Part shown: positions 1 to 7,304 of the stretch, one piece after another
Position numbering within the stretch: the first letter of the stretch is position 1
Layout of the letters: every line of letters starts with the position of its first letter
From: Herbinix sp.
GTDB taxonomy: Bacteria; Bacillota; Clostridia; Lachnospirales; Lachnospiraceae
Assembly: GCA_029238935.1 (NCBI GenBank)
Contig: JAQZBN010000045.1
Coordinates: 1-61,636 of the forward strand
Length of the DNA: 61,636 nt
Direction: 5' to 3'
The notes under the pieces: generated by a model
Database searches by the model: none
Told to the model about the DNA's origin: nothing
The model's input: only the letters and a program-made list of their open reading frames with translations
Translations under genes and position numbers: made by a program

Positions 1-582
1 ATTGAAGTTGATTATGAAGCTACTGGAGAAGAGGAAGAGCAACTGGATGCAATTCTTGATCAGGTTGACATCGAAACTACAGTTGAGGATAATCAATTAC
101 AGATTTTATTTGTGAAAAAGGATTCAGATCAAAACATTTGGAGATGGATGAAGAATGAATACAAAGATTCAAACTATAATCTAAGCGTGAATCTTGATAT
201 CACCATTCCTAAGACCATAAAAGAGTTTGATTTAACCACAAATCTTGGCGATCTATCGCTTAATCAAGTGGAAGGAGCGATCGATGCATATACGGCATTA
301 GGCTCCATTACGGCTAAAAATGTATTGTTTACAGGAGATAGTAAGTTAGAAACCAGTCTTGGAGATATAAACTGCTCTTTTGATAGATCTACAAAGGATA
401 AGTCGGAGCTAAAGCTTAAAACTGACCTAGGTAATGTGAAGATCGACACCAATGGCTTATCGGTTGATTATACAGAGGAGAAGACAGAAGCGATGCTCAC
501 TGATTCAACAGAGCTTCTGATCGGTGGTGTAAGTAAATTAAAAGCAGACACCGCCCTTGGTAAAATATCGGTGAAGGAATAA
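1..582 (+). CDS. DUF4097-type beta-repeat protein, 3' part
   Basis: The reading frame is open from the first base of the window, so the gene starts upstream and only its last 193 codons are visible; the GTG at 112 is internal. The protein shows a repeated pattern of short beta strands with recurring 'LGD/LGN/LGS-I' turns (for example NLGDLSL, ALGSITAKN, SLGDINCS, DLGNVKID, ALGKISV). This is typical of the DUF4097/putative-adhesin right-handed beta-repeat family. Such proteins are usually envelope-associated and often sit beside sigma factors or PspC-like membrane proteins. No membrane segment lies in the visible part. Function is unknown; the family call rests on the repeat pattern alone. Confidence 0.7.
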   Translation: MEVDYEATGEEEEQLDAILDQVDIETTVEDNQLQILFVKKDSDQNIWRWMKNEYKDSNYNLSVNLDITIPKTIKEFDLTTNLGDLSLNQVEGAIDAYTALGSITAKNVLFTGDSKLETSLGDINCSFDRSTKDKSELKLKTDLGNVKIDTNGLSVDYTEEKTEAMLTDSTELLIGGVSKLKADTALGKISVKE

Positions 583-655
583 TTGATTGGATGCTTTGTA
601 AAATAAAAGATAGATATGATAGAATTATTAAGTGAATTAATAAAAGATAGATAAA

Positions 656-707
656 AGATGTTGTAATATAATTGAAGAAGTGTATCTTCATTATTTTTGC
701 AACATCT
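656..707 (+). terminator. Inverted repeat after the DUF4097 gene, possible terminator
   Basis: Arms AGATGTTG (656-663) and CAACATCT (700-707) are perfect complements, with a further GAAG/CTTC pairing inside. The tail is not a clean T-run, so termination is only a possibility. Confidence 0.3.
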
Positions 708-720
708 ATTGCTTGCTATA

Positions 721-756
721 GATCAATATAAATCCAGAGATCAATATAAATCCAGG
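721..756 (+). repeat. Two perfect 18-bp tandem units
   Basis: The unit GATCAATATAAATCCAGA occurs twice head to tail (721-738 and 739-756, last base changed), directly upstream of the NUDIX gene's ribosome binding site. It is one of several intergenic short-unit repeats in this window. Confidence 0.85.
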
Positions 757-785
757 ATTTATATTATGATTAGGAGGAAGAGGTT

Positions 786-1217
786 ATGGTACTAGTAGAT
801 TTTTTCGATAAAGCAGAAGATCACCTTCTGAAGTTTGCAGTGATCATAGCGAAGAAAGATAATCAATGGGTTCTGTGTAAACACAGAGATAGAGATACAT
901 TGGAGGTTCCTGGAGGTCATAGGGAAATTGGGGAGGAGATACTTGCAACTGCAAGGCGAGAGTTATATGAAGAGACAGGTGCAGTTGAGTACAAAATCGA
1001 ACCGATCTGTGTTTATCGTGTACTTCGTCAGGAGGAAGATCAGGGTTCCTTCGGGATGCTATATTACGCAGAATGTTATAAATTTGATCCGCTACCGGAT
1101 CTGGAGATAGAGAAGGTGATTTTTATGGATGATTTGCCGAACAATTGGACCTACCCTGATATTCAACCAAGATTGCTTGAAAGATTTATTCAATATATAA
1201 ATAACTGCAGTGTATGA
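786..1217 (+). CDS. NUDIX hydrolase
   Basis: A 143-residue protein with a canonical Nudix box around residues 43-66: GG-x-RE-GEE followed by ARRELYEETG, matching GX5EX7REUXEEXGU. The glutamates of REXXEE bind the catalytic divalent metal. NUDIX enzymes hydrolyse nucleoside diphosphates linked to another moiety; the substrate cannot be read here. Length is normal for a single-domain member. Start ATG 786 is preceded by AGGAGGAAGAGGTT. It stands alone between the DUF4097 gene and an opposing gene, so context gives no substrate hint. Housekeeping of oxidised or damaged nucleotides is one possibility. Family call is firm, substrate unknown. Confidence 0.92.
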   Translation: MVLVDFFDKAEDHLLKFAVIIAKKDNQWVLCKHRDRDTLEVPGGHREIGEEILATARRELYEETGAVEYKIEPICVYRVLRQEEDQGSFGMLYYAECYKFDPLPDLEIEKVIFMDDLPNNWTYPDIQPRLLERFIQYINNCSV

Positions 1218-1258
1218 CCGAATTAGAATATAGAGTTCTCGGTTCATTAGCTGCAGTT
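1203..1258 (+). terminator. Hairpin overlapping the NUDIX stop codon
   Basis: Arms AACTGCAG (1203-1210) and CTGCAGTT (1251-1258), with inner TGACCGA/TCGGTTCA pairing, form a long interrupted stem that includes the stop codon. It lies between convergent genes. The downstream sequence is T-rich but not a pure T-run. Confidence 0.4.
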
Positions 1259-1405
1259 TAGCTTAATTTAGGTTTTTCCTATATTGTTTTACGTTTTATT
1301 AGTTATGCGATAATATTAAGTTATTAAAGTGTACGTTGGAAGAAACTTAGTAAGAATATATTGTGTATTGCTCATAGAGTTATCAATATTATCATAAATA
1401 TATTG

Positions 1406-2629
1406 CTATAACTGTCCATAAAAGCAGATGGTTTTGAATTTGGCTTCTATCAAGCCGTCATTGCTGTATTGATCATAGATAGCCTTAACCGACCTAACAA
1501 AGTCCGGATAAAGCTTATCATCTGGCTTGGGAGCGTAGGAGGCTGATAAAGAGCCTCCGAGCATTGCTTCCCAAGACTCATATATGGTATTGTCGAACTC
1601 TAACTTATGATAATTTCCTTCACCGAAAAGATGGAGCGCCATTTCCTCTTTTGAAAAACTCACTTCTTTTGATGATTTTATCGTTCCAAACCGTTCATAT
1701 AGTTCATTATATTTCTTAGAGTATGCGTTATCACCGAAGTTATTCCATATCAAACATACATAACCGCCTGGCTTCAGGATTCTATGAAATTCATGTTTCG
1801 TCTTTTCGTTATCAAACCAGTGATAACATTCCCCACAAGTAATCAAATCTATACTGTTTGCAAGTAATCCTGTTTTTTCGGCTGTATTTCCAAGGGATTG
1901 ATACTTATTGTTCAGTTTTAATTTTTCTTCAGCAGCGATTCTCATATCATCATTCGGCTCCACGGCATATACGGTAGCTCCATTTTGCAGCAACAATTCG
2001 GATAATTTTCCTGTACCAGATCCGATATCGGCGATTGTTATCTCTTCCTTACAAAGAAGGGAGAAGATCAAATCAATGGATGCCTTTGGATAGGATGGTC
2101 GGTATTTTTCGTAATCTTCTGCTTTATCGGTGAATTTGCTTAAAGCGCTATTTAAGCTGTTCCACTCTATTTCAATCAAATTTATTGCGTTATTAATAAA
2201 GCGTGGGGTCCCGAAAAATGTATATCTGGCTTTCTGCTCTTTTTCTATGTACTCATAATAATACTTTTGTTTTCCGTTATTGGTAGGGGGGAGGATGTGC
2301 TGGAATTTATCATGTAAAAGTTTTGCGGTCTCTTTCTCGGAACAATAGTAATCTATGATGGAGCAGATTTGTATATCTCCGTCCATATCGGTGTTGATGC
2401 CATCTAAGAAGTCCATGATTTCCTGCCGTCTTAAGTTCTTTATCTCATCCTCGATATCGTTATTTGCGAACAACCCTTCAATGTCCTTAGCTGTAAATCT
2501 CCACTGTCCTCCGACCTTCCGTCCGGTTAATAATCCGTCCTTTAAATAATTACGTATGGTTCTCGATGTAAGCATGGTCATTTGTGCAATATCATCGACG
2601 GTATATAACTTTTCAAATTGATTATTCAT
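1406..2629 (-). CDS. HTH (MerR/excisionase-type) - SAM methyltransferase fusion protein
   Basis: A 407-residue protein with two parts. Residues about 8-55 form a winged helix-turn-helix of the excisionase/MerR type (LYTVDDIAQMTMLTSRTIRNY, then GGQWRFTAKDIEGLF). Residues about 190-300 form a class I SAM-dependent methyltransferase, with motif I IADIGSGTGKLSELL, acidic motif II VYAVEPND and the post-motif LKPGGYVCLIWNNF, typical of Methyltransf_11. The middle region (about 60-180) has no domain I recognise. Methyltransferases of this kind usually act on small molecules; joined to an HTH, the protein may be a regulator that responds to or modifies a ligand. It is a single gene on the reverse strand, convergent with the NUDIX gene, with its own promoter and an operator-like palindrome. 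The role is inferred; both domains are clear. Confidence 0.85.
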   Translation of the reverse strand: MNNQFEKLYTVDDIAQMTMLTSRTIRNYLKDGLLTGRKVGGQWRFTAKDIEGLFANNDIEDEIKNLRRQEIMDFLDGINTDMDGDIQICSIIDYYCSEKETAKLLHDKFQHILPPTNNGKQKYYYEYIEKEQKARYTFFGTPRFINNAINLIEIEWNSLNSALSKFTDKAEDYEKYRPSYPKASIDLIFSLLCKEEITIADIGSGTGKLSELLLQNGATVYAVEPNDDMRIAAEEKLKLNNKYQSLGNTAEKTGLLANSIDLITCGECYHWFDNEKTKHEFHRILKPGGYVCLIWNNFGDNAYSKKYNELYERFGTIKSSKEVSFSKEEMALHLFGEGNYHKLEFDNTIYESWEAMLGGSLSASYAPKPDDKLYPDFVRSVKAIYDQYSNDGLIEAKFKTICFYGQL

Positions 2630-2663
2630 AGCACAGTCCGTCCTTCCTTATTATGGTAATCTC

Positions 2664-2692
2664 ATTATAAAGTATTTCATTTCATAAATCAA
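2664..2692 (-). promoter_or_regulatory. Sigma-A-type promoter of the HTH-methyltransferase gene
   Basis: On the reverse strand TTGATT (2692-2687), a 17-bp spacer and a perfect TATAAT (2669-2664) lie about 35 bp upstream of the start codon at 2629. Confidence 0.7.
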
Positions 2693-2698
2693 TACATA

Positions 2699-2712
2699 TA
2701 TTCATTTGAATA
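2699..2712. promoter_or_regulatory. Operator-like palindrome upstream of the promoter
   Basis: TATTCA-TT-TGAATA is a perfect 6-bp-arm palindrome directly upstream of the -35 box. The surrounding 2,680-2,760 region repeats TTTCATA several times. The fusion protein could bind here to control itself; this is inference. Confidence 0.4.
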
Positions 2713-2867
2713 CATATAATTTCATATATTTTCATATTTGAGATGAATATATTATAATATTAATTATTCGATAATTTGTCGCTTGAAACGTAAGGAACCA
2801 CGAAGTTAGTCCTAGACTAGGATGAAAAAGAGAAATAAATTCGGTTGTATTAAGAAAACGTAGTAAA

Positions 2868-2922
2868 TGATAAAAATAAAACACTTCAGCTTACCGATTA
2901 CTAATCAGGAAGCTGAAGTGTT
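2868..2922 (-). terminator. Rho-independent terminator of the sigma-factor operon
   Basis: A perfect 13-bp stem, AACACTTCAGCTT (2880-2892) with AAGCTGAAGTGTT (2910-2922), is followed on the reverse strand by a T-rich tail (TTTTATTTTTATC). It lies just after the last gene of the operon, which ends at 2934. Confidence 0.9.
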
Positions 2923-2933
2923 CTAATGGTTTA

Positions 2934-3236
2934 TTAAAACCGGATACTCCATTGATAGGTATAATTGAGACACATCTCAACTACCGCCATGCCCATGGCA
3001 AAGAAGGAAAGGATAATAATAAGTGCAAAAGCCGTTTTATCATATAACATCTTATCCTCAGTTTTTTTATAATTTGCGATTAATACTTCAATACCAAGTA
3101 ATATAAAGACAATCGGCCATAAACGGAAGATGAAGTCATAGGAAAGGGCTTCTACGAAAATACGAAGTAAAAATAATGCTCCGAACCCAATTAACATGCT
3201 ACCGAGTGTTATGGTTCCAACTCTGTGCGTTTTCAT
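2934..3236 (-). CDS. Small membrane protein, LiaI/LiaF-like transmembrane region
   Basis: A 100-residue, three-helix membrane protein. Helices lie near residues 8-27, 37-55 and 68-88. The N-terminal RVGTITLGSMLIGFG and the WPIVFILLG motif resemble the LiaI-LiaF-like transmembrane domain found in cell-envelope stress operons. The start ATG overlaps the stop of the upstream gene (shared ATGA), so it is translationally coupled and is the last gene of a sigma/anti-sigma operon. A strong terminator follows. The likely role is in envelope sensing or lipid-domain organisation, inferred from context; no enzymatic motif is visible. Confidence 0.65.
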   Translation of the reverse strand: MKTHRVGTITLGSMLIGFGALFLLRIFVEALSYDFIFRLWPIVFILLGIEVLIANYKKTEDKMLYDKTAFALIIILSFFAMGMAVVEMCLNYTYQWSIRF

Positions 3237-3778
3237 GCCTGAGGTCCCCCTTTGTCTTCGAGTAATGCTAATTCCTTTTTCTTTCCGCGGATTAAGTAGA
3301 CACCTAAAGCAATAATTGCTGCGCCGACAACAGTTTGAGGGAAGAGATGACCCACATTATATAAAGCGATCATAAAAGCACCAGGAAACGCTGCATATAA
3401 TAAATCGTATAAGTTATTCCACAAAGTAGAAAACCCAATAACGATTAAGATGAGACCAATTAAATTACGGTATCTAATTGCAATAGATTTGATTTTATCT
3501 TTGCTACCGTCTTCAATAAATAAGAAATCATCTTCTAGGGCATAAAACTCATCATCCGGCATGGCCCGCAGATTGTGTACATCAAAGAAACTATAGAACC
3601 AGATTAAAGGCATGATAAACATCAGTGGCCCTAAGTTTAACCATGTAGACAGGAATATTAGAAAGAAGAAGAGAGCCATGATACTGACACCTTTCTTCAT
3701 AAATCCCATATACATCTCGCCGGCACCCGGCATCAATGAAAAAATAAATGTTAAAAAACTACTTTTCTTTCTTATCAT
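3233..3778 (-). CDS. TM2-like multi-pass membrane protein
   Basis: A 181-residue protein. The N-terminus (FSLMPGAGEMYMGFMKKGV) carries the proline-glycine-x-G-x-x-Y-x-G turn of TM2-type domains, followed by two helices (about 30-70). A charged, acidic cytoplasmic loop spans about 75-95 and two more helices lie near 107-127 and 138-162. The start lies inside the 3' end of the anti-sigma gene (20-bp overlap), with GGAGG nine bases upstream, so it is read from the same messenger. It overlaps the next membrane protein by 4 bp. Function is unknown; the operon suggests it belongs to the envelope response governed by the adjacent ECF sigma factor. Confidence 0.65.
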   Translation of the reverse strand: MIRKKSSFLTFIFSLMPGAGEMYMGFMKKGVSIMALFFFLIFLSTWLNLGPLMFIMPLIWFYSFFDVHNLRAMPDDEFYALEDDFLFIEDGSKDKIKSIAIRYRNLIGLILIVIGFSTLWNNLYDLLYAAFPGAFMIALYNVGHLFPQTVVGAAIIALGVYLIRGKKKELALLEDKGGPQA

Positions 3779-4262
3779 TTTTATTAACCTCCGTATTCAT
3801 GATAGAATTGGAAAAATCCAATATGTTATTGCTTAATTTGTCACTGCTTTCTTTCAGGATTGCAGTTATGGAATGCTTGTTCTCCCGTGTTTTGGGTATA
3901 CTCATTGGGAAGTCTTGCATCGTAGAAAAATCACTGCTACGTATCACAAGGAGGAGAGCAATTAATGCACCTACGGTTGCAGCACCAACCTTAAGGCTAT
4001 AAAATAATAGTTGCATTTGTCTAGAGGTTTCTTTCGCCTTTTGCACCAGCTTGGCATCCGGACGGTTGATTGCCTTTAGGATATTTGCTTTTAAATCCAT
4101 AGGACTATTCATGATGTGTTCCTGCATACTCTCTGCCAGCCGGGCTGAACAAAAATCACAGGAACTGACATGCTCCAGGAACTTCAGAGTATCTTCTTGA
4201 CTCATTATATCTTGCTGAAACTTAAGAAGTTCCTCCTCTGTTACATGATTTCTTTCATTCAT
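3759..4262 (-). CDS. Anti-sigma factor with zinc-finger (ZAS) domain
   Basis: A 167-residue, single-pass membrane protein. Residues 1-45 hold the HxxxCxxC zinc-binding anti-sigma motif (FLEHVSSCDFCSARLAE) that grips the cognate ECF sigma factor in the cytoplasm. A transmembrane helix lies near residues 88-108 (SLKVGAATVGALIALLLVI), and a short extracytoplasmic tail ends in a charged NKNDKKEK. The ATG directly abuts the stop codon of the sigma gene, giving strict coupling and near-equal dosage. Release of the sigma factor would follow regulated proteolysis or a conformational change in response to an outside signal; the signal is not readable. Two membrane-protein genes follow in the same operon. 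Confidence 0.88.
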   Translation of the reverse strand: MNERNHVTEEELLKFQQDIMSQEDTLKFLEHVSSCDFCSARLAESMQEHIMNSPMDLKANILKAINRPDAKLVQKAKETSRQMQLLFYSLKVGAATVGALIALLLVIRSSDFSTMQDFPMSIPKTRENKHSITAILKESSDKLSNNILDFSNSIMNTEVNKNDKKEK

Positions 4263-4769
4263 TTACCCTGCCTCCTTCTTGTATTTTTTCTGTAGCATCG
4301 CTTTTGCTCTATAAATTTGTGTTTGCACTGTCTTTAAATTCTTACCCGTTTGCTGTGAGATCTGATTTGGTGGAATTTCATGATAAAAGAAATCCAATGC
4401 AATCTCACGATAAGGTGGTTTCAGTTGATTACACGTTTTAAAAAGCTGTTCCTTAACTTCTCGCTCTAACGCTTTCTCTTCCGGAGACGGTTCTCTGTTT
4501 TGCTGCGTAACAAAATATTCATCTTCGGTTGGAATGCTTTTTCGATCAGAACGCTTCACATAATCCAAGCATTTGTTAGTAGCGATACGGCATAACCAGG
4601 CCTTCGGATTCTGCCGATCGAAGGTTGGAAGGCTTTTGTAGGCTGACAGGAAGGTTTCTTGTGCAAGGTCTTCAGCTTCAAAATAATCTCTGACGATCTT
4701 ATAACAAAGAGAATATATTAAGTTTTGATAAGTATCGATTAGATACTCGTAATATTGCTCAGTACTGAT
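4263..4769 (-). CDS. ECF RNA polymerase sigma factor, apparent ATC start
   Basis: In frame, the protein from 4769 is 168 residues, the normal ECF length. Region 2 is complete (DYFEAEDLAQETFLSAY, then the NPKAWLCRIATNKCLDYV helix) and region 4 carries the HTH near NQISQQTGKNLKTVQTQIYRAK. No ATG, GTG or TTG lies in frame before the TTG at 4568, which would delete most of region 2. An in-frame TGA lies 15 bases upstream of 4769. The best start is ATC at 4769-4767, eight bases after an AGGGAGG ribosome binding site, giving ISTEQYYEYL. Either an AUC codon initiates here, or the original ATG has mutated or been misread. The anti-sigma gene follows with zero spacing. Function: directs RNA polymerase to an envelope-stress type regulon. 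Confidence 0.85.
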   Translation of the reverse strand: MSTEQYYEYLIDTYQNLIYSLCYKIVRDYFEAEDLAQETFLSAYKSLPTFDRQNPKAWLCRIATNKCLDYVKRSDRKSIPTEDEYFVTQQNREPSPEEKALEREVKEQLFKTCNQLKPPYREIALDFFYHEIPPNQISQQTGKNLKTVQTQIYRAKAMLQKKYKKEAG

Positions 4770-5005
4770 TTCTTCCGCCTCCCTTCACCTTTCATACATT
4801 AAAACGAGGATAAAATTTATTTGTCTTCAACTTTTTAAATTAATTTAAATATTTTTTATTGCTGCCATAAACTTTGTATATCACAATGAATGCTATCTCC
4901 TTATTTTGAAACATTTTACCTACTTTTTCAAGGAAAAGCTGAGGAAGTGATATTAATTTGATGCTATGTAAGTGAAACAGATATAGAAATGTTCTGGACA
5001 TAGAA

Positions 5006-5066
5006 AGGTGGTAATTCTCTGCATGCCTTGTATTGTAACTCAACAAGTATCAAAGTATTACCACCT
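5006..5066 (-). terminator. Long-loop hairpin after the CotH gene
   Basis: AGGTGGTAAT (5006-5015) and ATTACCACCT (5057-5066) are perfect 10-bp complements around a 41-base loop, just downstream of the CotH gene on the reverse strand. There is no clear T-run, so this is a possible terminator or processing site only. The rest of the 4,800-5,086 gap shows no convincing gene. Confidence 0.35.
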
Positions 5067-5086
5067 AAAATGAGTAGATTAGAAAT

Positions 5087-6868
5087 CTATTTATCTTCAT
5101 CAGGGTAAGTAGAAATGACCTCATCCAGATAAATAGCTCTTTGGATCATAAAATTCTTGAGCAGTTCTATTTGTTTCTCGAAGGTATTAGCATTTACAAT
5201 AGAATCTGGATTTGCGCCAACAGCAGTTGATAGGATATCCCATTTTTGAAAATTGTAGATTTGAGAGAGGTTAATCGTTTGTGCCATCTGCTCTAAAGTG
5301 GTAACAAGGGGATCAATCTGGCTCCCCTTTACCTCGTTCCATCTTGATTTTACCATGGACTGAAATTCTGGAATGCTAAATAGAGTCTTGAACCAGGAGC
5401 AATCGATAAGGAAGGAACCTACCGGATTTTCTACGTCACCGTAATTGCAATTACCGCTGCTTAAGTCAAAATCCCATACCGGTCCCATGTGGAGTTTACC
5501 ATTTCCATCTTTATACATATAGCAGCTGGACCACATTCCAGAGTCCATATTCTTAAAATAATCCTCTACGATATACCAGTTTACGAAAGATTCGAGATCC
5601 AATACTGCTTCAATTTCATTTATATCCATGGATTTTATTGCCTGTTCGATGGTTTCGTAATAATTGGTAAGATAGTTAACATGCCGTACTTCAAGCTTTG
5701 AGATGGAAGGCTCCTTGATGTTGACATACATACCATATTGGCTGGTTTGAAAAAACATTTCCTTGTTAATAGGATCGAGGATAGCACCACCTACATTTTG
5801 CCAGTAAGCTTTCACCTCATCACTGACTTCAGATACGTGACCACATGCTTCTAGTACGTAACCAATTTGTGATTCATCCAAGCTCGAATCAAAATCCGTA
5901 ATATTAATTCTGTTCTCTTCGATCTCAACCTTCTCCATTAAGCAATAATTCCCGTAATATTCACCGTTTAGCCATAGATCGACCGGACGAACCTTCATCA
6001 CAGCTTCCATACCTAACCCCAATGCGAGTTCGGAGGCAAGATAATTACGTAATAAAGTTTTGTCTTGATAATTAGAAACTACTACCCAGTGTTTTGATTC
6101 GGGTAAATCAAAAAGAGCTACCTTCTTTTCTAGTTCTATGGTATAGCCTTTCTTAGGAAATGCCCAGCTGGTATGTCCTCTCCCTTTTATCGTACCATTC
6201 ATAAGAATAGTCTGATTGGCAGCATAGGGAATGACTGAGGGATCACCACCTCCTGCATAGAATTTGGTGTTAATTTTTTCTGTTTTTGAAGAAATTTCAA
6301 AATATTTTTCAGTGGTAATCGCGATGGAGGGCAAACCGGTATCCAAAGTCTCAATTCTTACATTGATGTCTTGAGAGGATCCATCTTTGGCATACAGAGT
6401 AAAGGTGGTCGGTCTGGACAGATTTAGAATGGTACTTCCGGATACAACTGCGTTACCATCGTATATCACCTGTTCTCCTATGTATGAAAAATCCAAAATG
6501 ATGCTACTTAAATTGCTTCCGGAGGGAAGAAGAGCGGTGATTTCGTTTTCTCCAAGATGGCAAGCAATATGAAAAGGGATTTGAGGATTATTCTTTGTAG
6601 TTATGGCTACATACTCAAATTCTTTGGTCTTTTTGGTTTCTTTTATCTTTTGTTTATGAACTGCCTCGATCGAATAGAACGAATAACCTGCTCTCGAATC
6701 CATGGGGCTGATTGAAGTATTATCATTTTGTACATTTTCTGTATTCTCTGAACGCGCTTCTTCTTGAGTATTTTCTATGTTCAAGTACACAAGAAGAACT
6801 ACCAAAACGAAACTAAGAAAAACTAGTGTTGAAATTAAAAGCACATGAATCGATAGCTTCTTTTTCAT
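5087..6868 (-). CDS. Membrane-anchored CotH-family protein kinase
   Basis: A 593-residue protein. Residues about 9-29 form a hydrophobic signal anchor, followed by a low-complexity linker and a beta-rich region (about 75-190). The CotH domain (about 195-510) contains the family landmarks: GRGHTSWAFPKKGYTIEL, WVVVSNYQDKTLLRNYLA, the LNGEYYGNYCLMEKVEI segment and the metal-binding GPVWDFDLSSGN (DFD). CotH proteins are atypical kinases with a protein-kinase-like fold; the Bacillus spore-coat member phosphorylates coat proteins. Here the anchor suggests action outside the membrane or at the forespore surface, which is inference. The gene stands alone with an AGGAGGG site four bases before ATG. 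It opposes the glycan cluster and is separated from it by a 436-bp gap. Confidence 0.88.
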   Translation of the reverse strand: MKKKLSIHVLLISTLVFLSFVLVVLLVYLNIENTQEEARSENTENVQNDNTSISPMDSRAGYSFYSIEAVHKQKIKETKKTKEFEYVAITTKNNPQIPFHIACHLGENEITALLPSGSNLSSIILDFSYIGEQVIYDGNAVVSGSTILNLSRPTTFTLYAKDGSSQDINVRIETLDTGLPSIAITTEKYFEISSKTEKINTKFYAGGGDPSVIPYAANQTILMNGTIKGRGHTSWAFPKKGYTIELEKKVALFDLPESKHWVVVSNYQDKTLLRNYLASELALGLGMEAVMKVRPVDLWLNGEYYGNYCLMEKVEIEENRINITDFDSSLDESQIGYVLEACGHVSEVSDEVKAYWQNVGGAILDPINKEMFFQTSQYGMYVNIKEPSISKLEVRHVNYLTNYYETIEQAIKSMDINEIEAVLDLESFVNWYIVEDYFKNMDSGMWSSCYMYKDGNGKLHMGPVWDFDLSSGNCNYGDVENPVGSFLIDCSWFKTLFSIPEFQSMVKSRWNEVKGSQIDPLVTTLEQMAQTINLSQIYNFQKWDILSTAVGANPDSIVNANTFEKQIELLKNFMIQRAIYLDEVISTYPDEDK

Positions 6869-6983
6869 ACAACCCTCCTATAAAATGATATATCATATCT
6901 AATGTTCAAAATTGAATATACCATATTCCAAAAGTAATGTAAAGTAATGTAAGAAAAGTATAAAGTGAATTTGAAAGAAGCCG

Positions 6984-7110
6984 ACTACAATAAAAAAATT
7001 ACAATGAGAAACTTACAATGAGAAACTTAGAATGAAGAACTTACAATGAAAAACTTACAAGGAAAAATTACAATGAAAACTTACAATGAAAAAATACAAT
7101 GAAAAAACCT
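6984..7110. repeat. Degenerate tandem repeat, unit about 14-15 bp
   Basis: Roughly eight imperfect copies of ACTTACAATGARAA run head to tail between the CotH gene and the MFS promoter. The units vary in length by one or two bases. No ORF runs through them in a convincing way. This fills much of the 436-bp gap. Confidence 0.8.
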
Positions 7111-7145
7111 ACTAGGAAAAACTCATAATAGTTGATATGAAATCG

Positions 7146-7175
7146 TTGACATATTTAATATATTAGGTATATAAT
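7146..7175 (+). promoter_or_regulatory. Sigma-A promoter of the MFS transporter gene
   Basis: A perfect TTGACA (7146-7151), an 18-bp spacer and a perfect TATAAT (7170-7175). The predicted leader is about 120 bases before ATG 7305. Confidence 0.8.
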
Positions 7176-7304
7176 AAATCCTGTACAGAATATAAAAAAT
7201 TATATAAAATAGAAGATTATATAGTGCGTCTATGGTTTTTACTAGTAAGACCCTTATAACTTTCACATAGGTAAGTGGATTATTTTATATAAATTGGAGA
7301 CCCA

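Noticed and set aside
3748..4002. Forward ORF of 84 codons opposite the anti-sigma gene
   Set aside because: It lies wholly within the opposite strand of well-supported genes and has no domain or binding site.
4840..5046. Reverse-strand 68-codon ORF between the sigma operon and the CotH gene
   Set aside because: No ribosome binding site and no recognisable domain; it covers a hairpin and AT-rich spacer, so it is probably chance.
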